A stretch of 64,000 nt of DNA from Apiospora phragmitis (taxonomy: Eukaryota; Ascomycota; Sordariomycetes; Amphisphaeriales; Apiosporaceae): the NCBI GenBank assembly GCA_038363925.1, contig JAQQWL010000009.1, forward strand, positions 2,356,001 through 2,420,000. The letters are read 5' to 3'. Shown one piece after another: positions 1-10,500 of this stretch (position 1 is the stretch's first letter; each line of letters begins with the position of its first letter). The notes under the pieces were generated by a model. That model was given only the letters and a program-made list of their open reading frames with translations. It was not told where the DNA came from and ran no database searches. Both the position numbers and the translations under genes were made by a program.

Positions 1-2760
1 AGCATCAGGCCCATCAGGCGAGGAAGCGCCAGAGATTACCAAGAGGTAGAAGAAAGATGCGTGCGAGGTACATAGCAACCACCACTCCGAGCTATGGAAA
101 CCTAAGGAGATGCGGTAGCAGGCTCAACAGTCTGCGTTGGTCATGGTATCAAGCAAGGATATGCAACCGTATTGGATAACGAACTGGGCAAGGATGAAGT
201 AGACCACAGTAGCCGAGACTGATTGCGGGTACAGGTATACCAATGGGGGTGAGAGCCAAGTCCGGACTGGGCAGGGGCATACTGTACCCATGGCACGATG
301 GTACCAAGATATGTACTGTGAACATCCTCCAAACCGCCAAGATTGGGGAGCGAGGGGGTTATTGTAGAGATGCTAAACCTCTTGGCAACACGGAGGCAGG
401 GGTCAGGGAGAATTTCCTCGGAGAAGACCCGTGGGAAAATGTATTGGTCCATGATCACTTAGGCACTTCGACAGTGGTTGTAGTGTGGTGCGAAATAATA
501 GCTCGATGGCCTAGGATGACTGTACCCGGTGCCTATGCCATCGTCTCTAGTTGCCAGATGTTCTTGGGTTAAGAACCAGTGGGTTAATTATTTTGGTGCA
601 TTTTGGGCAAAAGAGACCCTGCCATCATGGCCAGGGTATGGGTTGACCGGGTAGAGCTCGTGCCTCGCCTCGTGGTATATCCTTGTGGTATATCGTCTGT
701 GCAAACCAGGGGGATTCAAAAGCCCGTATGTGCTGACGAGCCATGGGGTGCAGTCATAGGAACTTCATGATCCTCCGGCGCACGTACGCAGAGGTTCGAT
801 TGCGCCAAGATGCGAACACAACACAAACTGATTGGCCATTCTAGACGATGCTGGGATACATGTGAATTCAGGTGAGGGAAAGGGGACATGCGCAGTATGC
901 TAATAGTTGATTTTCATTTGTTCCTTCATGCGCATCATACATATACACAGGGAAAGAAGAAGCGCGGGTGGAGGTTGGAGGTTGGAGGTTGGAGGCTGGA
1001 GGCAGCCCCTCACCTCCCGTCGAATTCCATTAGAACCTCTGATCTGATCCCGGTCGCCACGTTTTGGAGATTAACAAAATAAACCCTCCCGTCTCCATCG
1101 GATGTATACATGCACCTACACTCGTACAATACAATGTAATACTTGCGACAGACTCAGTCAGCAACTGCCAAAGCATTCCGTCCGTCGCACCTGAGCAGCA
1201 GTCTGGTAGAATTTCCATGTCATCTTCACCGCTCAAAACGATTCTCTGTGGGAAATTTCTGAACCATTCTGCTCTGTTCATCTGACTAGGTAAGAAACCA
1301 TACGAGCGACATGTCTTACTCTTATGCGTAATCTTCTTGGGCTGAAGTAGAGAACAGCTTAGTGGATGCCATGTGGTCTTATTTCAGTTGGATCAATCCT
1401 TTCACTGAACGGCGTCTAGTGATAAAAATATTGTACTCGACGCTGAGGGCTGATTAGTTCAGGATTTGGAATTCGTGTCCCGTTGCATAAGTGGTGAAGA
1501 GCATTTCGGGAGTCATCCCATACCAAAGTATAGAACCACAAAGCCCTACTTGGAATTAACGTAATCCGTAAGCCTGGCTCATCCGTGTCAATTGAAGCAC
1601 TGCTCAATAATAAATTGCTACGAGTCTTGTGCATATTTGGGTGTACGGGAAGTAACCCCTTAGTTGTTCGCATGAGACTTCTTCTGCATGATGGAAGCTT
1701 CATCTGCATTGCGGCATGACGCGAGTAGGGCTACTCGAGATAGGCTGGGTTGGGGAGTGAACAAATGCCATTGTCAAATTTGCCCATGCCTGATGCCTAC
1801 CTGAGGGAGGTAGATACAGTCCCACTCGAGCCTTTAGGGAAGGAAATGTGCATTGCCTTTGTTGAGCTTCAGGATAACCACGCTATGAACCACATGCGGC
1901 TTCTTTGTCTGGATCTATGAGCACGGAGGAGTACCCAGCAGCATAAGTGATATCGAAAAGCCGGTCTAGCATCCTCGATCCTTTTCACCCGAGTGCTATG
2001 ATGCCCTTCATGGCTTGTCCCTGCAGAATATTCCATACATGAAGCTCAAGGCATGTTCTTGGCTTATGCGGTTACGCTACATCTAGTGAAGACGTCATTG
2101 TCAATTAATAGAAACGAGCATGTTCATTGAAGTCGGCAGATCGCCAAGTGGCTCTTTGTTTATCTGCGTGTCCATAAGGCAGCATTCTCCGCTGTGCGGA
2201 CAATCTTCTAGATTTGGTCCCCAGAAGAGTCTTCTTCCACCATAGGAGCCGGGGAGCCGGAGACCTACTCGTATCCGCCCACTCAAACCTCTTCTCAGTA
2301 GTATTTACGGCTCAAGAGAAAGGGAAACTCTTGTTGTGTTACAGTCATTCTCGTATAACAACCCCTTTGTTCTCTGTCCATTCATATTTCCTGGTTCTGA
2401 CCTCCATGATGGCACGGGTCCCTTGCTTGGATCAATCTGTAAGCACTCCAGTGAGGCAAGTAGAACAGTCAAGATGTATAAAGATCTTTCACAATGTTTA
2501 GACAACCATGCCCGCATTCTCGACATCATGCTGGGGGGTATTCCATCATTAGCCTTATAGATAAACAGGGTTGCCCCCTCCCGACCACATTTAGCCTCCC
2601 TGATGCTTTGAATATATCTCTGTTTTTCTACCAAAGGCTCATAGTGAGTGGTCTGCTGATTGGAAACACGTTCCTCCAACGCGCTAACGCCTCCAGTTGC
2701 CAAGGGGCGCAATAAACAACAAATACACCAAGAGCGAACATCAGGTAGAAAAGATACGGG
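1..2760. other. Intergenic region, no supportable gene
   Basis: Only short open frames occur here (about 110 codons or fewer apart from an antisense frame at the right end), with no recognisable motif, no matching intron signals and no codon pattern like that of the genes further right. A small heptamer tandem lies at 971-1003, and a short direct repeat of the ten-mer GTGGTATATC occurs at about 673-693. No tRNA or transposon relic was seen. Confidence 0.6.
971..1003 (+). repeat. Heptamer tandem repeat (GAGGTTG)n
   Basis: Three exact GAGGTTG units are followed by one GAGGCTG unit and a partial copy. The G-rich strand could form a two-layer quadruplex. The repeat lies in non-coding DNA with no gene nearby. 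Confidence 0.85.
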
Positions 2761-3975
2761 ATGACCCGACACCGGGGCAGGAGGGGCCGCCGCTGGCCGG
2801 CCAGAGACGAAGATTGCTTTGACCAACGTGGCGACGACGATAATGTCACCATGCGAGATGTTGAGGATCGCCGGGGCGCTGGCCGGGGCAGACCACGTCA
2901 TAGGAACTGGCAGCCGGAGCATATCCGCCGAGCGGTAGAAGACCAATACTCCGACGACGACCTCGAAGCCGGAGCAGACGACGAGGACGACCCTATAGAT
3001 GATTTGCCGCCCCTGCCGCCCAGTCCGTTTGTTGTTGGACACCTGCTCCGAAAGAACAACCGCCGGAACAACCGCCACCGCCGGAACGATAAGGACAACC
3101 CGTTTCTTCAACCGCCGCATCAGCAGCAGCAGCAGTCCAACTTCAGCCCCTCGTCATTCCAACGACGACAGCAGCAACAGCAGCCACAACAACATCAACG
3201 CCATCCCCAACGTAATGACAAATACGGCTGCCATGACTGCCGCGCCACGCGCAAGGCCAACGTGCGACTGCGCAACACCCTCCATAGCCACCTCAAAGCG
3301 GCGACAGGGACGCTGGTCGAGTGGAGCGCGGAAGTGGGCGTGCCGTTCGGGGGCGCGGCGGACGACGAGATGGACTGGCAGCCAGAGCCCGAGATCAGGG
3401 TGGTTATTGTGCAGCAGCACAATGATAGGAGGCGCAACTACTACTACAACAATAACACTGGTGGCGGCTTCTTTACCAACGGATTTCCAGGCGCTGCATA
3501 TGGAGGCTATGGAGGGCACGGAGGGCACGGAGCGTACGGAGGATACGGAGACGGAGGCCTGGACGCCGCTGCTGCAACCTGGTGGCCGGAATTCGAAATG
3601 GATTCGCTGGAGGAGCAGGAAGATGGCGAGGAGCCGTTCGAGGTGCTTCCGGAGGAGCCCTACTATCCCATGGCGCTAGAACCTAACCCGTTCAAAGCGA
3701 CAACTGCCGGCTCAGGCTTCGCAAACACCAGCGGTGTGTCCCCATCCGGTACGTTAGCAAACCAAGCCACTAACCCACTCAACTCATCGTCCGGCGTAGT
3801 GCCGAACCACAGCGCGGTCTCGACATTCGGCGTTCTAGCAGGCACGACCAAGACGCCATCGGTGAGGGTCGGCCGATGGTCACGGCCGTTTGCCGGCAAC
3901 CAAGGTGGGCTTAATGGTCATGCAAGGAGAACCGCCGCGCCGGAAGTGCCGCGGAAGTCTCTTATTCGAGACTAA
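2761..3975 (+). CDS. Gln/Asn/Gly-rich orphan protein, 404 aa
   Basis: This is an unrecognised single-exon protein of 404 residues. In order it shows an Arg-rich basic N-terminus (about 1-70), an acidic Asp/Glu block (about 60-85), and an Arg/Asn stretch followed by Gln runs (about 95-150). A compact segment with a CxxC pair (CHDC, about 158-161) leads into a helical-looking stretch, followed by an Asn/Tyr and Gly-Tyr-Gly-His repeat region (about 220-265), an acidic patch and a Ser/Thr-rich tail. The composition suggests a disordered or condensate-forming nuclear or RNA-associated protein, which is inference only. The start is the first ATG of the frame. A shorter protein from a later ATG, or an upstream exon, cannot be excluded. 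A long antisense frame overlaps the 5' half. The gene converges tail to tail with fibrillarin. Confidence 0.6.
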   Translation: MTRHRGRRGRRWPARDEDCFDQRGDDDNVTMRDVEDRRGAGRGRPRHRNWQPEHIRRAVEDQYSDDDLEAGADDEDDPIDDLPPLPPSPFVVGHLLRKNNRRNNRHRRNDKDNPFLQPPHQQQQQSNFSPSSFQRRQQQQQPQQHQRHPQRNDKYGCHDCRATRKANVRLRNTLHSHLKAATGTLVEWSAEVGVPFGGAADDEMDWQPEPEIRVVIVQQHNDRRRNYYYNNNTGGGFFTNGFPGAAYGGYGGHGGHGAYGGYGDGGLDAAAATWWPEFEMDSLEEQEDGEEPFEVLPEEPYYPMALEPNPFKATTAGSGFANTSGVSPSGTLANQATNPLNSSSGVVPNHSAVSTFGVLAGTTKTPSVRVGRWSRPFAGNQGGLNGHARRTAAPEVPRKSLIRD

Positions 3976-4589
3976 TGTGTTTTTATTGCGTTTAAAGCTA
4001 ATACGTTTTGTTTGTCCGTTCAGGTTAACGCCATTTGAATACACAAACGGATGCGAGGTTTTATAAATGACCTAAGATTACCAGACAGTAAGAGACCGCC
4101 CCTAACCGCAACCGGGTAGTGTGCTAGTGATACCTTCGATACTCCTTCAGATAATATTCAGGGAGCAGATGACGTCACAGGACAAATGATTTACAACTAC
4201 CGCTTGCTACTACGCTCATCGCCCTCGCAAGTATGTACTGCCCAGTATGATCTGAGCTGAATCCCGAAACGGATGAAGGAGATGTAGACGACACGAACAC
4301 ACCATGCACATAATATATGAATAAATAGTAGATCACAGCTTACATTGCTATCGCTCGTCAATCTTCGTGAAGTCGACCGAGTTCAAGGGACAAGATGTTT
4401 ACGTATGGTATCAACCAGTTTGCAACGCCGTACCATTAGATGCTGTACAGAAGACATGTTAAAAAAGCAAAGCCATTTTCCCAAAACGCCGTTTTCGCCG
4501 ATGCATCATGGTAGCCCCATGCAGCAGTCGTGAGTGTCACACACGTGATAGTAATGCAGGCAACATAACCAACCCCAGTCTACTACCCC
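3976..4589. other. Convergent intergenic region
   Basis: These 614 bases lie between the stop of the Gln/Asn-rich gene and the stop of fibrillarin on the opposite strand. They presumably hold both 3' untranslated regions. No motif or additional open frame of note was seen. Confidence 0.6.
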
Positions 4590-5907
4590 TTATTTCGCTT
4601 GGTTGCCCTGGTACTGTCCAATGACGATACAATGGTCTCGCTCGTACGGTTCTGGAGATTTGTTAGTCAGGTCAGGGCTAATAGAATATCAACAGGTTCG
4701 ACATACCGAGAGTGAGTTGTTCTTGGGGCTTGATGTGCTCTGCTCGCAGCTTCTGAACCTCTTGGGCGAAGACAGCCTCGGGGGCAGCCGTGCTATCGAT
4801 ACAGTTGGCCTTGATGGAGATAACAACACCACCGCCAACCTTCAGGAACATGTGAGCGTTAAGGGCGACAATACGGGCCTGATCAGGCTGAGCAACATCG
4901 GCGAAGATGCAGTCGACCATAGGAACCAGCATTCTGTATCGGAGGGGGTGTCTTGCGTCTTCGACAATAGGAATAACATTTGTTCGGTTCTGGGCCATAT
5001 TGACAAGATCACGTCCACTTCGGTGACTGAACTCGACAGCCTGAGGAATGTGTGATTAGTTCAAGTTCAAGTACCGCGAAGAGCAAGTCAACTTACATAA
5101 ACATTTCCGTTGGGGCCAACCAAGTCAGAAACGTGGGATACGGAGGTACCAGAGGCTGCACCCAAGTAGAGAACGCGGCTTCCGGGTTTCATCTAAGTAA
5201 ATCGGTCAGCACTGTGACTCTAGCCAGTCGAATGCCTCATACGTACGTAGATATTGTCGATACCACCAATGACACCAGCAGCCAGCTTGCTTCGGAAAGG
5301 ATTCCACACACGGTACTCAACCTTCGTTGAGACGGGGGCGCCATCGGCATCCTTGCTGGTATCATCGACTGAAATTCGCTTCTCTCCGTACACCTCAAGA
5401 CCGGGGGCAACACTTCGAGTAAGAACTGCAGATCGGGTAATCAGTCAATGCCTCTAATAGAGCGGCTTGGCATGAGCTTAGGACATCCCAATCAAAGACT
5501 TTGACTTGGTGTATGCCCAGTGCAGAGCCGAGGCCAAGGAGCTTGGGATTCACTTACGGTGGTCTTCCTTGCCGCGGCTGACGAAAATTCCTTCGTGTCT
5601 GTGAGGCTCGCTGTTATGATGTTAGCAATTGGTTGTCATGACTTCGCCTAAAGCCCTGTTGGTAGACTTACACAACCACCTTAGCGGCACCACCACGCGC
5701 ACCACCGCGCGCACCACCACGGCCACCGCGACCGCCTCGGTCACCACCGCGTCCACCGCGAGGACCACCACGTCCACCGCGGTCACCAAAGCCTCCACGA
5801 CCTCCACGGGCACCACCGCGTCCACCTCGGTCGCCAAAGCCTCCGCGACCACCGCGACCGCCTCGACCGCCGCGATCACCACCTCGACCTCGTGGTGCGA
5901 ATCCCAT
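4590..5907 (-). CDS. NOP1: Fibrillarin, box C/D snoRNP 2'-O-methyltransferase (six exons)
   Basis: Fibrillarin is the SAM-dependent methyltransferase of box C/D snoRNPs. It 2'-O-methylates rRNA in the nucleolus, with Nop56, Nop58 and Snu13. My exon model on the minus strand is 5907-5672, 5610-5558, 5425-5247, 5192-5097, 5040-4707 and 4651-4590. All junctions are in phase with GT-AG introns, giving 319 residues, the usual family length. Residues 1 to about 76 form a Gly-Arg-rich GAR domain. Next come the [17 protein letters not shown] segment and [15 protein letters not shown]. The SAM-binding loop [16 protein letters not shown] sits near 164-179. [16 protein letters not shown] and the C-terminal EPYERDH are typical of the family. 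The gene is intact and shares a promoter with RPL17. Confidence 0.97.
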
Positions 5908-6598
5908 TGCTGATGAGTAGTTAGAATATGTGAAATATAGTCAAACGATATCGGTCGTTGGGTAATGTGTCGAGAATGGTTTCGCGGGGCAATTGCAAAG
6001 AGGTAACTCTGCCTTTCGTAGAAATTTCCTGAGCTGCTGGGGGCCCTTAGAAAATCTGCATCGGAGCTCTAAAAGCTTATCTCAAACAGAAAAATTTCCA
6101 GACTAACGAGTAGCTATCAGCTTATCGCGGCGCAGCTTTGATCCGGAAGTGGGGTGCTCTCCGGCCTCGACCTCAACCAATCAGAAATTCTTTCTCCAGA
6201 TATCAGAGGGAATTCCTCAATTCTCTGCAGTTTCAGAGGCAGTTGCAATTGTGTTGCTCACATCAACGTACACGTCCAGTACGCATTCGTAAGTTATTTC
6301 TCGCCCCCTGTTTTACCCAGACAGTCACGGCTGTCAAATTGGGTTTGTCGAGTTTACTAGGGCTGTAAAACCCTACCGTCGGCCGGATTAACCCACACAC
6401 CGACAATCCCAACTGGTGCAGGTGTGGGTCCCACTGCACACGATTACGCTTGCCCTAGCGGATTGACAGCCCGCGCGAAAAGATTCATGCTGGAAGGAAC
6501 ATTTCGTTGTGGACTGACAAGAAAATATCCCCCCAGATCCGAGAACAATTTTCGACGACAACAACTCGAATCCATCTCCACACTAACCTACAGCAAAG
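5908..6598. promoter_or_regulatory. Bidirectional promoter of NOP1 and RPL17
   Basis: These 691 bases separate the start codons of two divergently transcribed ribosome-production genes, so both promoters must lie within or overlap them. An inverted pair of CCCTA boxes sits at 6358-6375, about 230 bp from RPL17 and 450 bp from NOP1. The RPL17-proximal part is CA-rich and resembles a leader. No clear TATA box was seen on either side, which is usual for ribosomal protein genes. Confidence 0.75.
6358..6375. promoter_or_regulatory. Inverted telobox-like CCCTA pair
   Basis: TAGGGC at 6358-6363 and AACCCTA at 6369-6375 face each other. In yeast, Tbf1 binds RCCCTAA-type sites upstream of snoRNA genes, and related sites occur in ribosomal protein promoters of other fungi. 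Assigning this pair to a Tbf1-like factor is inference from the motif and its position. Confidence 0.45.
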
Positions 6599-7539
6599 AT
6601 GGTACGTGAAAGTCTGATACCGATCGATTTCTCGTCTTGCCTCTCCCGAACCGGCGTCTCTCTCACGGCTTGGAAATTTTGATGTATCAAGACTGCGAAA
6701 AAAATGCGGACCGGGTGGGAGACGTCACGGGGGAGGAATTCGACTTCGACAATTTTTCCTGCCACGGGGACATTTGAGACTAACTGAGCCTTGGTGAAAT
6801 AGGTTCGATACGCCGCCACCGAGATTGCGCCTGCCAAGTCGGCTCGCGCCCGCGGCCAATACCTCCGAGTGTCCTTCAAGAACACCCGTGAGACCGCCCA
6901 GGCCATCAACGGCTGGAAGCTGGCCCGCGCCGTCACTTTCCTCGAGAACGTTCAGGAGAAGAAGGAGGCTGTCCCCATGCGCCGATACGCCGGCAGCACT
7001 GGCCGAACCGCACAAGGTACGAAACATCACCAATGCGAAGACTTTGGCTGTGTTGGAGGGGTTACATGATTAGATCCTTCAATCAGCCGGGTCAAAATCT
7101 GCGCGATGTGAGGGAGCGTCAGTGCTAACAGAGGCACGCAAATAGGCAAGCAGTTCGGTGTCTCCCTTGCCCGATGGCCCGTTAAGTCTGCCGAGTTCCT
7201 GCTCGGTCTCCTGAAGAACGCCGAGTCCAACGCCGACTCCAAGGGTCTCGATACCTCCAACCTGATCGTCAAGCACATCCAGGTCAACCAGGCCCCCAAG
7301 CAGCGCCGCCGCACGTACCGTGCCCACGGTCGCGTATGTATTATTAGTTTTCGATGAAGAGAAACACCAGCTGATTTGGAGTTTAGATTAACCCCTACAT
7401 GTCGAACCCCTGCCACATCGAGTTGATCCTGACCGAGGGTGAGGAGGTCGTCCAGAAGTCCCAGGATCTTGACCGTACCGCCCACCTGAGCAGCAGACAG
7501 CGTGGTGCTGCCCGCCGCAAGGCTATCACCTCCGCATAA
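6599..7539 (+). CDS. RPL17: 60S ribosomal protein L17 (uL22), four exons
   Basis: This is a structural protein of the large cytosolic ribosomal subunit that lines the peptide exit tunnel. The exon model is 6599-6601, 6803-7016, 7146-7333 and 7387-7539. It has in-phase GT-AG introns and gives 185 residues, the normal eukaryotic length. Recognisable blocks are the N-terminal [20 protein letters not shown], then [55 protein letters not shown] and [19 protein letters not shown]. The first exon encodes only the start Met: the ATG is followed at once by GTACGT, and Val2 opens exon 2. The 201-nt first intron is long for this gene. Expression is probably coordinated with the divergent fibrillarin gene. 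Confidence 0.97.
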
Positions 7540-10500
7540 GTGAACGGTGACTTGGGGTTGGTTAGATAGGCGAGATACGGATATGGGGATGTAGTGCTTT
7601 TTCAGGCTGGTGTCAAGGCGGTCATTCTCAAGCATGGGTCTCAGGGTTCTGGCATGCAACTTGGCGAATAAAAATTAAGTTCGCGACTCCCAAATGAAAA
7701 GTTCCGAGCGTCTTTTTGATGGCACAGGCTGGGTAATACGTCGGGCGGCCGACGCAACACTACGAGTGAAATGTGAACATACCATTCATCTGAGGTGGGG
7801 GGCTACTCGGCAGACCAGGTCTCGACGGGAAGACGTCGAGCCGTCTGCCTTCTAGACAGTCACGCGAAAAACGAACGTTGCAATGAGCATTTTATTAAAT
7901 GACCGGTCTTGTTCCAGTAATAGGGGTTATGTGATGTTCTAATCATTTAATGACAAGACACCAGCTCAATTACTTGCCAAATGCATGTCGTCACAGGACC
8001 ACCAGCCCTTGAGTTGTCTATCAGTCCATCTTGCCCAAAGGCCTTCGCTGGTATGCCTTTTTCCATTTGTATTGCTGGTGTTATTTGAAGCTTTGACTCC
8101 AGTCTCGGCAGCAACCCGCCAGACGTTTGGTAAGTCGTCTTAGATAAGTCCTGCGATAAAACAGATTGGGTCGCGTCATGTGCTAAGTTTCGAGTCGTTA
8201 CGTAACCGCATGCTTGCAATGGCCGTCTCAAGCATTTTACGTGGAACTGCATACAGCCTGCGTGGGCAACGTGTTGCTCCTTAAATCACGATGTTGTGGT
8301 ACGGCGTAATCGACCAACGTGAGACAGGAAAGGGGGCCATATATGGCTCTTTGGGCCATTAGTAAGAATCTACACTGGCGGCGGTTGTTAAGCGTACCAT
8401 CGCATACCCAATTGATTGACTAGAAGATGAACAATCCTCATCCCCACTGTCACTCCCTTTCCAGAATTATATGGTCGGCAGGTGGACCGTCACGGTTATT
8501 GGAAACACTGCCACTTCTCCATCGTGTACGGACATAAATTGGTGGAAGGCCATCTTGGAAATCATTGTGTGTCACCTTATCCGTGTATCATGAGAATTGC
8601 AGGTGGCGACTTGTTCTGACGTAAATGGTGCTGTCGCTTGGACTGAATAGCCAAGAAGGGGGGGATAGGGGTCTATCAACTTTGCTCGTGGATACCATAT
8701 TTTGGCGTATCCGTTATCTGGGGTATTATGCTTATATTCAGTGCGGGTTCTGTACACATTGAGTGATGCTATGGTACTCATAATACACTCTGACACGGGC
8801 TGGGTCATCTGTGCATACGTGGGATCTTCTGCCCAGCGGCGAGCTCACTACCGATGAGCATGTAAGTATGGCGAAGTAGAAAGTCATAATATCCAAAAAA
8901 AAAATATCAAGCAAACCAAGGGAATGCACCTACGCCTTATTCTCAGATTGTGTATGTGTATTAAAGGACAGGCTAGTTGGCAACCAAATTGCGTCGTGGA
9001 TGGCAACGACACCGTGGTTGTCTCGAGGAACGTTCACGATCTTGGTGCCATAGTAACAGTCACCCAAAACCCATTACCAATGGTCCTTATGTGTCCTTCT
9101 ACAGGTGCCGCTACGGCAATAGGAATTCAAATATCAGCTGCGAAATACCCCCTAGTTCACCGGGGGTGAATCCCTCGTGATGCGTGGATGAGCAAAGTAA
9201 AGGGGGATCATCACTTGGGAGGGGAACGTCCAAATAGAAGATCCCTCGTTCAACCACCAACGAAGCCATTTGGCTCAGTTGGCTGCTGAGTTTTACCAGT
9301 GCCGCCGCCGGGCTCGTGTTTCCAGACTGGGTTTTTCGTATGGTTCGATCCTGACGCAGGGCAGCGCTCCTTCCCCCCTATTTCACCCCTTTCCCCCCAA
9401 CTTCACTTCAAATATATCCCATCCTCGTGTGTGTTCAATTCAGAGGGTGTGCGTACTGTAAGGTCTTGGTTTCGGGTGTCCTGCCTTCGTCTTTCTTCTG
9501 CCCCTATCATGTATGATCATATTCCAAGTGCATCTCATCAGGGCTCATGACACATATGAATCAATTTCAACTCAGATGTCTATCGCAATTCAATCCCATC
9601 CTCGTCTACATGTTCGTTTATTATATGATAGATACTGGCCGATGCTACTCACACCCTCGTCTTGCGTGCTTCCACGTTTGATCTTCCCTGCTGAGATTAA
9701 GATAGCAGTACTGCAATGAGGCACCTTCACCCCTCATGGATGACTTTCCATGGAGAGGATCAATTATGAAATCTACAGTCCAGGTCATCAGCGATTTCCA
9801 TTTCTATTAATCGTCCACGTCATTGCCTGATACCGTGCTTGAACAGGTGCAGATAGACATGGGACATGTTGATCTACGCAATTGGCACTTCTGATAACAG
9901 ATTTTGTTGGGAAGTAAAATACAATAGTACCGTATGTCTCTACTACTTAGCCTCCCCGGGCATAAAACATGGTCAAAAGAGTATGGTGGGCAAGTTCAGG
10001 GGAAAAGGAGCGACGTTCATGCAATATACGATGATAAGCTAGGTCGCCCTCAAACAGCGTGCAGGGTATCCTCATTCAGGAACCTTCACTGACAATCTAT
10101 AATGATCGTGTATGACAGTATGAAGTTTTACGAGGTCATGGCGGGCGTCTTGCTTCCCTCAAGCGAGATCTCGGTCGACCGCGCATAGTCCCTTCTGCTT
10201 CGTTTTTTTGGTAGAGAATGATTCTGCTCGGTTAACTGGCTGGAGTTGAACATTCGCAATGCCGCGTACACGCTGCGACCGTGGAGCATAGCATGCTTAC
10301 TTTACTTTGATTATGGGCCTCACGCCGTAAGAGGCCCTTTGTGCCAGTTTAGTAATCATCATCCTGCTTGCGTAATTTTTCAGGGGCGGTTGGGGGCCAA
10401 GAAGCCTTGCGAGGCCATCTCTTCCTCGTACGCCCGGCGCCGAGGAACAATTTCGTTCAGCCCGATGAATAGCAGAACCTGAGCTGGGAGAGAATGATGG

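Noticed and set aside
6602..6802. Box C/D snoRNA inside the first RPL17 intron
   Set aside because: Only loose TGATG and CTGA strings occur, without flanking terminal stem or a proper C/D arrangement.
9262..9360. tRNA-like A-box (TGGCTCAGTTGG) and B-box (GGTTCGATCC) 70 nt apart
   Set aside because: The T stem has only three weak pairs, the acceptor arms do not pair, and no anticodon stem could be drawn.
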